From assembly GCA_921293015.1 (NCBI GenBank), contig OV121091.1, forward strand, positions 25,714,839 through 25,778,838: a stretch of DNA of 64,000 nucleotides. Reading direction: 5' to 3'. This document shows, one piece after another, positions 24,407-36,500 of this stretch; within the stretch, counting starts at the first letter, position 1; every line of letters starts with the position of its first letter. Both the position numbers and the translations under genes were made by a program. This DNA is from Phorcus lineatus. Taxonomy: Eukaryota; Mollusca; Gastropoda; Trochida; Trochidae. Under the pieces are notes generated by a model, which saw only the letters and a list, made by a program, of their open reading frames with translations, was not told the origin of the DNA and ran no database searches.

Positions 24407-27400
24407 ACCATTTACGTTTTGATAATTCAAAATCATTGAAAACAAATATCAACGGATACCTTACAATATATTAGCTTTTATTCCATGAATAAGCCACGGT
24501 TTTGGTACAAAACATGAGATGATTAGCACAATGAATTTCATTTGAATACCGAACTGTCTTTCTCATAGTCTCAGTCAATTGAAACACAGAAGTATGTGTG
24601 TCAACCACTTTTTCTGACACGTTCTGCACATCCAGCTCTCATGTATTCATTAGTTTCGCACGGATGCTTGCGGTTTGTTTGCCATTACTGTTCGATAAAT
24701 CTTAACAATTGGTCGGCATTAAATAGCCGTGGATATCTTTAAGAGATATGTCTACCAATGATATTAAAAAATCCATGTGCTATGGAAGCAATATCTGATG
24801 TATTTGCTGGCCACTTTACCCTGGAAACTCTTCTCTGAGTAAGTCCGTTGTTAGGGACTCGTTCCCGACGCGTTCTGAAGTTGCCTAAATACGGTAGAGA
24901 GGAGTCCATTGGTGGTCACATTCACGTAATTAATGTTATTTGACAGCGGGTCTGCGTTTATTGACACAAGCGGCACGTCGAGGCTTGGAAGCAGTTTTTT
25001 CACTAACTAGCATTCGTTTCATCGAACTACATTCCAAGGGCATGTGTTGTGACAAATGTATGTCTCAGGTCTGTCGTTATGATGGAACTGTAATCAGCCT
25101 GTGATGATGAACTAGGCCTTTTTGAAGTTCCTGGTTTCGCACCCTCCAAACCTTGTCTGGAACCTTTCCAAAGTTTATTGATCAAGGGATTCAGAAACGT
25201 TGAGAAACTTCACACGTATCTTCATTCATCCTTAGTGAGGATTATAAACTTTGTAATTTTCATTGTTGGTCCGCCAGATCCTTTTAAACAATAAGGTAAG
25301 AATGATTATGATAAAAGGAAAATAAGAACAATAACAATATTTCTTCCAGTTTTTTTCTATAATCTTTGAATCTATTTGCTGTTTGAAGGTACCGTTTCTG
25401 ATCTTCCGACCGGGTTTGAGGGTTCAGATTTCTCCGTCTCCAACATCGCCCTCGCCTACTATTCTGTCATGTTCACTTATAATGGATGGTAGGCTTCAAA
25501 CATTTGCACAATTTCGCAAAAGGTTGAAATTCAATTCAAAGATGGTCACGATGAAAGGCATACTTTTGAAGCAATTTAAAGTTGTATATTTGTTAATTTT
25601 GTAATCATTAATTCCAGGGAAACATGATATTGAATAACATAATCTCTGCTGTTCTAGTTATAATGTGGCCGTTTAAGTTATGATCAAACGTCTTCTTCAT
25701 GGTATGTCTTTGTTAATGTCAAAATCACTTGTAGTTCTGTTTGTCATCATTTTCATTAAACGTCATTCTAATAGAAATTAATCTCAATTTTCTTCCAGGA
25801 ACAGTGTCAACTTTCTGATTGAAGAAGTAAAACATCCAAGGAGGTGATGATTTTGTTCACTGGTTTACCTCCTCTTTTAGCTACACGTAAATTTCAAATC
25901 ACTCGGCGTCAAGCCACGTTTTGTCGATATATATTTTAGAATCTTATTGTACGACATATAGAACAGCTAGTGTGTTATCTCAAGGGTTGTTTTCATTATT
26001 GCAAAGGTATTTAAAACATAGTTTGATAAAAGAGATACTGAGAGACTCAAAACCATGTGGTCAAGGTCAATGTATCTGTTGTATTTCCTGAATATCAAAA
26101 ATGATATTTAAAAGTGCAAAAGGAGATTGATAAATTACCTGAAAGAGTAACAAGATTGACAATGACACGATTTCGTTTCCAAATCGCTTACGGCATATAT
26201 ATTTGTTACCTAGTGTAATTTAAGTAATCAGGCTTAAGAAATGGTCCCCGTGTGTAGCAAAAATATGCATTTATGGTAGTGTTAATCTTTAAAATTCTTG
26301 TTGATTTGATTTATGATATAAAGTAACTAAACCAATTTGAATTCACTGACAGAAACGGCCCACTATCGAGTGTTATAGGAGTACTTATCGTAGGCATTGT
26401 CTACATCCTCACCAACGTCTCCTAGCTGGCTTTGATGTCCAAACAGGAACTACTGGCTTCAACAGCTGTAGCTCAGGTGAATTGATTACGTCAAGGCGAG
26501 TGACTTATTTAGACATTTTAAAATAGGAAGGGGGTTTATTTATTTGGCTTACAGAGGGAAGAATTTTTTTCCAAATTATCCCCTTCACTGACCCTTTGGA
26601 TAACTGTTTGTGGTAACTAGATAGAGGTCATTATATCTAGGAATTGTTGATTGGCGTAGCTTCCATTGTAAATGAAAGACTTCGAGGAGTCGTATAGTTG
26701 AGTCAGTAACTTATTTTTTCCGTTCTTTTTATAAACCTCTAAAGCTTTGACTACACTCTCCTGGTTTTTTTTATTTATGTATCCTTTTTCCTCGCTTCAG
26801 ACTTGGGGAGTGCGTGTTCTTGGCCAGGCTGCCTGGATTATGCCCGTTGCTGTCATGATGTCCGTGTTCGGCAGTGCTAATGGTGGCATCAGTACAGGGA
26901 GTAGGTACAGTACACTCTGACAAATCCTAACATAAATCTACACAGTAAATCCGCTCCAGCTTTCAAACCCTCCTTCAAGATTCAGTTATTTTGCCCCTAC
27001 AAGTATTCATCTGCTCGTATCATTACACAATATACAGTTTTCTTTGACCCGCACTTCTTCTATTCGTAAAGTTATTATACAGGATTTGATTCATATTTCA
27101 TATACCGGACAGGATTTATTTGTCTTTGACGTACATATCTTCTACTCGAACGATTGCACAGGGTTCAGATTTCTTTGAATACTGGTTTTTCTACTCGTAT
27201 TATTGTACAAAGTCAGGATATAGTTTTCGTCGATTCATGCTTCTTCTACTGATATTATTGCACTGTCTCTTTGTATCGTACTTCTTGTACTCGTATCACT
27301 GGACAGGATTCATTTGTCTTTTACTCGTACTACTTCTAAACGTATTTTTTGTGTGCACAGGATCCAGTTTTCTGCAGCAAGAGACGAAAACTGGTGGGGT

Positions 27401-28865
27401 TTACTTAGTTTTATTCACGTGAAGAGATACACCCCCATGCCAGTAATAATTGTACACGTGAGTTTCTCGTCGACATGAATTGCACTATTATACTAAAAAA
27501 TATTTGTCTCAAAGAAGCGTTCAAATTAGAAATTCGTTTTGCATTGTGATAAGTAATACATATTGCCTCAATATTCGGCTGCAGCAATCAGGCTGTAAAG
27601 AGTGAATGAGGAAGATCCCTAACTTCCAGGCTGAAAAGCTGTAAATGCAAAAACAACTTCCACTATCCCTCGAACATATTTCTATTGATGATTTGTATCA
27701 TTTGCTTTATAAGGACGTTCTATCTATTGCAGTGAAATAAATTGACCATGCTTCTAAATAATTCTTCGTGACAATACTTTGCATCTTGGCACCAAATTCG
27801 AAATGTTGTGTATTTTGCAAAGGTACCTTAACTGTTTGTCTGCAGGTGTTGATAGCGACAGTGATGCTGATCGAGGGGACAGTCACGAGTCTCATCACCT
27901 TCCTCAGCTTCAGCAACTGGGTCTTCTATGGACTCTGCGCTCTCTGCTGCATCATCCTCAGGTTCAAGGTCAAGGACGACCCGAAAAGGATCAAAGTACG
28001 TTTTAAAAGAAAGAGTCTGTTAGAATATAGCTGATTAGGAAATTTATTGGCCAAGTTATTAGTGGGGAGTGGTTAAGACACGTTCGAGATACCCTTGTGC
28101 TGACCTTTTTGTGAGTTTTGCTTTTACCTGATCTCGCGTTTGATATTTCAAAATCAGCTATCCCTTTTCAAACGTTGACAGACTTTGCATCTGCAGTACT
28201 TTCATGAACTTTATGATGCCAGACGAACAAGTCCAATCTAAAATAAAACAACAATTAGCAACGTCTTGAGAACGCTCATCTTTCCTCCTTTTATTTTTCT
28301 ACAACAGGTGCCAATCCTGATCCCCTTCATCTTCCTGCTGTGTTGCCTCTTCCTGGTGATCGCTCCTATAGTGCAGAACCCTCGTATAGAGATCCTGTAC
28401 GCCACCTTGTTCATACTGGGCGGGCTGGTTATCTACTTCCCTTTAGTGCACTTCAACCTCAAGCCCAAGTTTGTAGGTGGGGTCCATGATCTTAACTATC
28501 TATCCTTTGACAGTTCATAATAACCTTTTTAATTCGTCCCTTTGAATTGAAATTATAAAACAAAGAACCAAATCAGAAGCCCTAAAAGAAAGGCATCATA
28601 TTGCAATAAAGAGGGGTTGAAAAACCTAAATGGGATCTCAACACTACACGTTTGCAAAGCTATGATGAAAATAATAATAACGTAAATGAAATTATTAATT
28701 AAATGAAAGAAAATAGATAAAAAATATAACTTGGTATCTGAACTGTCGATGGTCAATCACAGACATAAAATCTCATTTGTCGGCAGATACCCTGGAGATG
28801 TATATCCAACTACTCCTAGAGGTGTCCCCAACGCACTACGACCCTGAGGAGATATAGAAATGCTA

Positions 28866-28871
28866 AATAAA
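28866..28871 (+). terminator. Possible polyadenylation signal of copy 2
   Basis: AATAAA only 8 bases after the stop codon at 28855-28857. It would give a very short 3' UTR, so a later signal may be used. Confidence 0.35.
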
Positions 28872-28906
28872 GTGAAGTACAAAAGAAAGTGCAGATCCCA
28901 GGAATT

Positions 28907-28942
28907 ATTATATATATATTAAATATATATATTATATATTAA
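28907..28942. repeat. AT-rich palindromic run
   Basis: TATATATATATTAAATATAT followed by more TA repeats, able to fold on itself. Low-complexity DNA just after copy 2. Confidence 0.7.
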
Positions 28943-29149
28943 AGAAAACGAACAATCTTTCGAGTTTGTTAATTTTTTCATAGCGAACCATTATCAAACA
29001 TTGTGTTTTGTTCAACACATCACCTCTCTATATTTGTGTCCACTGGGGTATATTTTAAAATTTATATGGACAGATCAGGCAAAATTACGTTGTATGGTAG
29101 TGTAGTGTCGGATGTGACCCAATTCAGTCAATGCAAGCATAGACACGTC

Positions 29150-30050
29150 TGGAGAAGGTAGGACGTCGGATGACGTCATTCGGAATACGTTGCCACTTCG
29201 TCTAGTGCCTGTTTAAGCATTGGTCCCATAGATGCTCGATCGATAATAAGTCATGGGGACGTGATGACAAAGGCAAAACCTGGATATTTGGTCGGTTGAG
29301 GAAGTCAATGGTGATCCTGGCGGTTTGTAGTATTGTGCTGTCCTGTTGAAAAATCATCCCTGGCTGCATCTGTATGAATAGGACACAACTGGCTGTAACA
29401 CTTGATCCCTGTATCTCTGGGCTGTAAGGGTCTGACGAATTTTCACCAAATCTGTCTTCTGGTCGCCGCAGATCCCGGCCCAGACCATGATTCTCCCACT
29501 GACATAGGGTGCAACTTATTCGGCACATGCTGCAGCCTGTCTCTCGCCTCTAGGTCTGTATAGTCTCACTCAGCCGTCTGTTTGGAACAGGTTGAATCAA
29601 CTTTCGTCGCTGACGATCACTCATGCCAAATCATAACGTTGCCAGCGTAGACAATTGAACCGATGTTCTCGGGTCACTTTCATTAGGGTACAGTCGATAT
29701 GCCCGAATACCGGTTGTTCGAACACATCCCATGACAGTTTTCCGTCAATGCCGTCAATGCCGTTGACGTTATGATGACGAGTCTGTTGCGCAGGCGTATT
29801 TTACGCAGATATTGTTCACCCTCTTTCCTCCGCTTTTAGGACGGTCAGATGCCTGCCAGTCCGGTACAAACGATGAAGGAGTTGAATCACCGTTTTTCTG
29901 GTGCAACCAAACGTCCTGGCAATCTGGCAAAAACAAACACTTGCGACATTCCGATGATACTTTCTCGCTCTGCTGCTGTGGCATTTTCTTCTGAATTTTC
30001 CGTTACTCGAATAGGGAATGATCGAATTCACCGCTTTTTATACTCTTAAC
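29150..30050 (-). mobile_element. Tc1/mariner-like transposase relic
   Basis: Read on the minus strand. A helix-turn-helix start (IARTFGCTRKTVIQLLHRL, about 29930-29870) is followed, after a frame change near 29850, by a DRPKSGGKRV-like linker. Further on, the catalytic-domain block SDES.FNLFQTDG near 29610-29565 contains two stop codons. Near 29370-29205 comes MIFQQDSTILQTAR, then LLSIEHLWDQ, matching the Tc1 blocks that hold the second catalytic Asp and the last acidic residue. With at least one frameshift and two stops it cannot make enzyme. Lies between copies 2 and 3, opposite in strand. Confidence 0.82.
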
Positions 30051-30539
30051 GTGTCCATTTCATGTGCAAATGAAAAAAATCGTGATTTCTTAAAAAATCA
30101 AATATCCGTCCTAAGTTTGAACTTCTATAAGGATAACTGAATTTCAGCTATAAAACATGCACCGCTATCGGCTATATTCTCTCCTTATCAGAGAAGCCAG
30201 ATAGTCACTGTTTCTAGCATATCGGACGTTTATGTGTCTCTGATAATACATACAGTCTAAATACATTGTACAAACAGATCTTAAACCTAAATCTATCAAA
30301 CCAACAAGTCACATACGTTTCTAAAATTCAAAACCTTTATGAAAATAATCGATGCCATTATAGCGTGAAATGGATGTGCCATATCACCCCATGTATAACA
30401 TATGCAGCTCTACATGTATGTGTTGAAACGGTAACTCACACTACCTGTATAAGCCACGTGTGGTTGTAGTGACCTGTATAGTGGTGATAACCAGTTGGCT
30501 GGTAACAGTGTTACATCGTGCATTTTCATCATAAATACA

Positions 30540-33500
30540 ATGGATCCGCAAAAAGGTAAGACCTAACCAATTAGTAAAGTTTGTGCTAGACATTATACTT
30601 GTCTCCAAGGTTATCTATTATTAAAACGTGTAATGAAAACGCTCGAAGTTGACTAATTAAGATTATAGTTTCTTTAGATGGATTGTGGTCAAATACAGCG
30701 TCACTAAGATTAATAACAATCGAGAAACACATTGATAAGCTCACAGATAAAAACACATGTTGCCGTAATGGTATAAATCCTTAAAAGATGTCACACTCAG
30801 TATGACCACCACCTATTATTTTGGCAGTTCCAAAAGTATCGCATCACAGAATATATCTGTTGTTTTTCTTTCACCAATCATTTGAAATACACTTGATATG
30901 AAGTAGTTAAGTAAACATCTTTATCCGGTTTCAGCGTTTCAAGGGCCACTTATCTCTGTTTGAATTTAACATATCCTGTGTTTGAATGATCATGCCTACA
31001 CATCTTTAAATGGACTTGACAGTATTTACGAGAATTTCCGAATGAATGAATTCAAAAAGAAACGGAAGAATCTGCAATTATGATAATAAATAGTATTACA
31101 GTTTAATATAAATAAAACCAATTAACCAAATAATTTCAAAGGATTTTACGAGAAGGTGACAGGAAGCCTTATGGAAGAAGTATACAGAGGAAAGCAAGAT
31201 TTTCCGGATAAAATTATCTTTACAGTGGACATTCACGATTTTGATAGCTTATATACATACAAAACTCATAATATATATTTCGTCTGATGTCATTGACATC
31301 GGCGACCCAGTTAAAACTATGAATTTCTTGATGAATGCAACATTACCTAGGCAATTGTGTAGTTTTATGTGCAGCGCAGACCACAGGCCCTCGGATCATT
31401 AAATAAATTTATATATATATATTTTTGTAAATAATTTTATTTTTAGAACACCCCCTGAATAGAATTGTACCTCTGTTAATAGTATATGGAAAGGTCAGAC
31501 ACTCCATTCGCCCCCACCCGGCCGCTTTCTTGACCAAATGCTAAAATAAATACGCACGCAATCAAAATAAAAATTATGCAGACATGTTCTCAAATGATTT
31601 GCCTTTCTACTCCATGTCATTTAAACAAATAAATCTTTGGGGTTATTTAATGAGGACGACCGAAAGACGATTTCCACGTCCAACTAATGCTGATGGGACT
31701 AATGACTGCCTTTCACCTTGACCCTACGGAGTGTGTGGCCGCAGCGAGAGAAAACGGTGACCCAAGAGCCACTTAAATAATCATGAAACATATTATACAT
31801 AAAATTAACTTACATGTAACATAAATAGTAATGCATGGAGTTACCAAGTACTGGAGTAAGCTATATTAAACACATAAAAACTTTCATAATGAAAACAGCT
31901 CGTGTATTCAGTCAACATTGTAAGTACAACGAGTACCCCTATCCTGTTTGTGTTTGAAGCTGGCCTTGGAATCTCTTTGCTTGTATAGGTTGGGACATCA
32001 TAACAGGCTTTAAAATTATGCACGCCTTGGGCTGTGCGGCTATATAGTATGTAGATTTGAAAAAGGAGCAGCAGATCAACATCACACGGCAACAGACATC
32101 CCGATACTAAGTATACATAGCGAACAAGACCATGCATTCAATGAATCTTGTCATTCCACGAAGACCTTTATTAAAGACTGTTTACATGAATAACTGGAGA
32201 AGAGAAATAACTTTAACTAGTTTATTTCAAAGAGCGATACTTTTGTAAAAGATGTTATTAGAATTTCCCATTCTAATATAAAACGGAAAAATCTTCATCA
32301 CACAAATAAAAGAGTTACAGAGCTTTGCACTCATTCTACAAAGGTACATACTTTATCTGTACAAGTTAGAGCTTGATTGCATTTGAGTTACATAAGAAGG
32401 TATTCAATTGGCCTTGACTTCACTTGAAGTGACATTCTTTCGGTTGTTGGAGTCATATTTACCAACCGGTTTCACTTATGTAAAATGATCGGCGGCAATA
32501 ACTCAAACATAATTTGGAAATTTGAAATTCAACGTCTTCTCAGTGAGATTTCTTATTGCCGAGAAGTTCATGAGAAGTTCATGGATTACTTTAAGGTTTT
32601 TTCAAGAACACATGAATTTATTATAGCATATAATTTTTTAATATTTCATATTTTTAATTTCCTTTTAAATCACTAGTTTGATTGCCGGGTGCTTATGGGT
32701 CATCAATGGGCAAACGTCGCTCTTTATTTCCATCAAAGCAGAAAAATGGACATGTAGGAGTTGATATTGTTACATAACTTGTTTACATGAATTGGAACTT
32801 GTGACTGTAAATGTGCATATATATGTTTTTTCTTCGTTTTCATTTAACCTAAAGTGACATATTAGGCGATAGATATAGATATTTTTTCAGTTCATATCGG
32901 CATCTAGTGTATTGTGGCACGTATCAAAATGCAAATGAAAAATTGGAAAATCAAGGAGGGTTTCTTACTTGTAAATTTCTGAAACCGACCGACATCCATA
33001 GACATATGTTTTTTTAACACGACTGAAAAAGGTAAGAAGGGATCACCGAGTGACATCTTCTCGGCTATTTGCTCAGATGAAATATTCTACTATGATTCCC
33101 TCGTTTAAACTGTTATATAAAAAGATATCATTATCCAAACTGTAATTTTTTTTATGATAATTCAATACCTTATTAAGGAAAGTAGTAATTTCTTGCATAT
33201 ATATGGCTATCGTACAGCTTGATTCTATTGACTGTTGAATTGTCAGTCTTTTCGAAAAAAAAGGAAAACAGTTGTCATGTACTCATGGTCACAATGTAAG
33301 GGTCAATATTCATATAATTAAAACATTTCATCAATTTATTTTACCAAATTGTATTCATGATCTTTAAAATAAAAGATAGTAATGCTTAAATGAATTCTTA
33401 TCTTAATGTTCGATATCGTTTTTGCGCTTGTCATATCCTAGTCAAAACCAAAGATGTCTCTTTCAAAAGCGTTAACGTCTTCAAGTTTCCGATGCCAGTA

Positions 33501-36500
33501 CGAGCCAGAGGATATCTCAGATTATAATGATATGCGGATCGGGAAATCACCAATTGTTTCGATTTTGAATGTTAAAGGAAACGGGTGACTTTCTCCACTA
33601 GATAGCCTTTTAAAGAAATATTGTGGTTTTTTTCTTTCCGCTATTGCTGAATGAGAGTGCTGTTGAAGCTTATATCTTTAACTCAAAAGTTTTCTCATCC
33701 GGGCTGTGCCGGTATTGCTGGACGTATAAGACTTTTCATTGGTTGGTATTTAAACTTGCGTTTTGAGGCTTTTGGCCTGAAGGAGATTAGGGTAGGAGAA
33801 TGAGCTTTTCAGATTCAAACACTCTGCTGGAGCTGAATATAAGTTTGCTCTGCTTTTATTTACCAGGTAATGGAGAATCTGAAGGTATGCAGCATCGAAC
33901 CCCGACCAAGGGTGAGGAAACAGGTGAAACAGAGGACCCAGTCGTGGTGATCGACAGCAGCAAGATGAAACTCAAAAAGGAAATCGGTCTTCTCAGTGGA
34001 GTATCCTTCGTCGTGGGCTCAATCATAGGTGAATGTTGATCATATTTCCTGAGTGAACATATGATTTTTGTGTTTGAGTATTATTACTTTTCAGAGAGGC
34101 TTTGATAAGAATTGAAACGTATGAAAATGATGTGACCATAAATGGAATAGTTATTCATGCTATTGATAAATGATAAATTGTTTAAAATGAATAGCACAGA
34201 ATGAAAAACGGCTTTTATTGGTTTGCTACTCCATTAAGTTAGTTCTTATTGCCTTTCAAAAATTAGATTACAAGCATCGTCGAATTAAGGCTTATTGGCA
34301 TGACAAATTTGGATTAAAATATAATTGCCGATTTGGTCGATGCTGATGTTTGTAGGTTCTGGTATCTTCATCACGCCGCAGGGAGTGCTGAGAAACACAG
34401 GATCTGTAGGTCTCTGTATGACTGTGTGGACTCTTGGAGCTGTCCTCTCCATGCTAGGCAAGTTACCAATGTGTTAATCAGATGTTACACCAAAATAAGT
34501 TATAAGACAACGTTTTAAAAGATTGATTTCAATGGCCGTTTTCAAATGTAGGTTATATGAGCTGTTTAGTTCAGTTGTTCTTGATATTTGGAAAATAAGA
34601 TTCATGATAAAGACATAATTCCAGTAACTGTTAAAATGATCAAGCGAAATGATCATGTAACGACTCCTACATGTAAATTAACAAACTGACTATATAAATA
34701 CAGTTTGATATCACTTGGGGTTTTTTTCATACCAATGTTTTAAGAATGTATTTTCTTTCTTATGACATCAAGAAGGGAAATTATTTAATTTTTGACCTTC
34801 ACAGTTTAGAGGAAGAGTGTGCTTTGATTGTCACCTAACTAATTAACCGTATGACTATATCATAAAGTCTTTGGTATAGTACTAGGAGACTGCTCATTTA
34901 CATTACTTGCAATCTCATTGAAAAAAGCTCACAGCTCATCACTCGTACCTCACATAGGAAATGCTGCCGTGTACGATCTCATTCCATTCATTGCATTACT
35001 TGTAAATTCGCATCTAAAGCTCATGAACTCTCAAGAACATTGTGTTATTATTTCCTGTTTAATATTTGCTCAATGTAAGAATCGAGTGCGGACTTGATAA
35101 CCGTGTGAATTTCAGGCGCCCTGACCTTCACCGAGCTCATCTCCGTTGTACGCAAATCCGGAAGTCAGTACTCCATCTTCATGAAAGCCCTTGGTTCTGC
35201 CCCTGCCTTCCTGTATGCCTGGTCCAATGGAATCGCTTCGCTCCCCGCCTCACGTGCTGTACAGTGCCTCACCTTTGCCGAGTACTTGTCGTCCTTCCTC
35301 GAGCTGTGCGGATCTCCAGTTTTGCCCAAGAAACTCGTTGCTATAACTATCTTAAGTGTGTGTCAGAGAGAAATGTAATAGACAATATATATGATTTCAA
35401 TGTTGATATCGAACCCTTTAATTCAATATGCTAAAAGTCACTTTCCATGTTAGGTGGTGAGAATTGCGTAGGAATATAAAGTTTGGTCTCATAGACTTTA
35501 CTTCGCATCGTTTGCAGGGAGCATTTTAAAAGACAATGTACATTAACTTTGAAGTTTATTTCCTGATAAGAGTCCGTATGCTTGACAACTATGTACTGCA
35601 ATATACGACGGGAGAAATAAAGTATACACCTTTGTAAGATTGGCCATCTAATGCAACCGGCTAAAATGAACAAACAGAATTAGATGTATTGCATGCGAAG
35701 TTTTCATTTATAACTTTTTTGTTTTTCTAACAACGGAACTGCCGAATTGCATATACCTTTTTATTCCAGTATTACTGATGCTAACCAACTCATACAGTGT
35801 CCGGTTAACAGCCATGATCCAAATCGTCTTCACAACGGCAAAATTGACTGCCCTCGTTATAATCATTATCGGTGGTCTGGTCCGGATTAGTCAAGGTAGC
35901 ATAACGATTCATTTGAAAACAAAAGTTATGCGAAGAAGGTTTTTCATCTGATGAATATTAAATGTCTTCAATATCAATGCTATTTTCAGATGAACATTAA
36001 CGTTCCATGAATCCCGCAATGCGCATGTCTACAAACAATTAACTAACTGGACATGTAAACTACACATCAAGCAACAGAAAAGTACAATTTCGGGAAATAT
36101 GAACACGTGTTTAGAGCTTTATAGTTCAATAAGTATCATGTCATAAGAAATAACTTCATTCAATCATTAACGATGGTCATTATCAACAATCAATGTCCAA
36201 TATTCACAGGCACTGTCTCAGAGCTGCCAACTGGATTCGAGGGGTCAATCACAACACCTTCTAACTTAGCACTAGCCTTTTACTCCGTCATGTTTTCGTA
36301 CGATGCGTGGTGAGTCAATCTGCCTTGACGATAACATTAAGGATTTGGTTTACTCATTCCTTAGCATAGCCTGACAGCAATGTTTTTCTGTTAATAACAT
36401 TGACTTAATATTCAATTGTATCGCAACTGTTTCAATTCGGCGAAATTGAAAAAATTCAAAATATTATATGAGATTTAATTTATTCTGTAATCGAATTTTT

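Larger units (their letters stand above)
19071..28857 (+). pseudogene. SLC7A9-like amino acid transporter, copy 2, one in-frame stop
   Basis: Exons 19071-19086 (ATG GAT AAC AAA GAA G), 22029-22169, 23125-23226, 23395-23634, 23862-23987, 25389-25488, 25799-25843, 26353-26476, 26801-26904, 27361-27457, 27846-27995, 28308-28476 and 28787-28857 would give 494 residues. All splice sites are GT-AG and every frame joins. The single defect is TAG at 26423-26425 (codon 281), where copy 1 has TAC (Tyr) at 14664-14666, in the membrane segment after TM6. The truncated product would lose about TM7-TM12 and should not transport. GSIIGSGIF, FDFCGSP, FTYNGWN and [20 protein letters not shown] are otherwise intact. 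With no other damage this is a very young pseudogene, a null allele, or a base error. Confidence 0.9.

Noticed and set aside
26423..26425. Programmed stop-codon readthrough in copy 2
   Set aside because: The codon is TAG followed by CTG, not the usual TGA-CTA readthrough context, and no other copy has a stop here.
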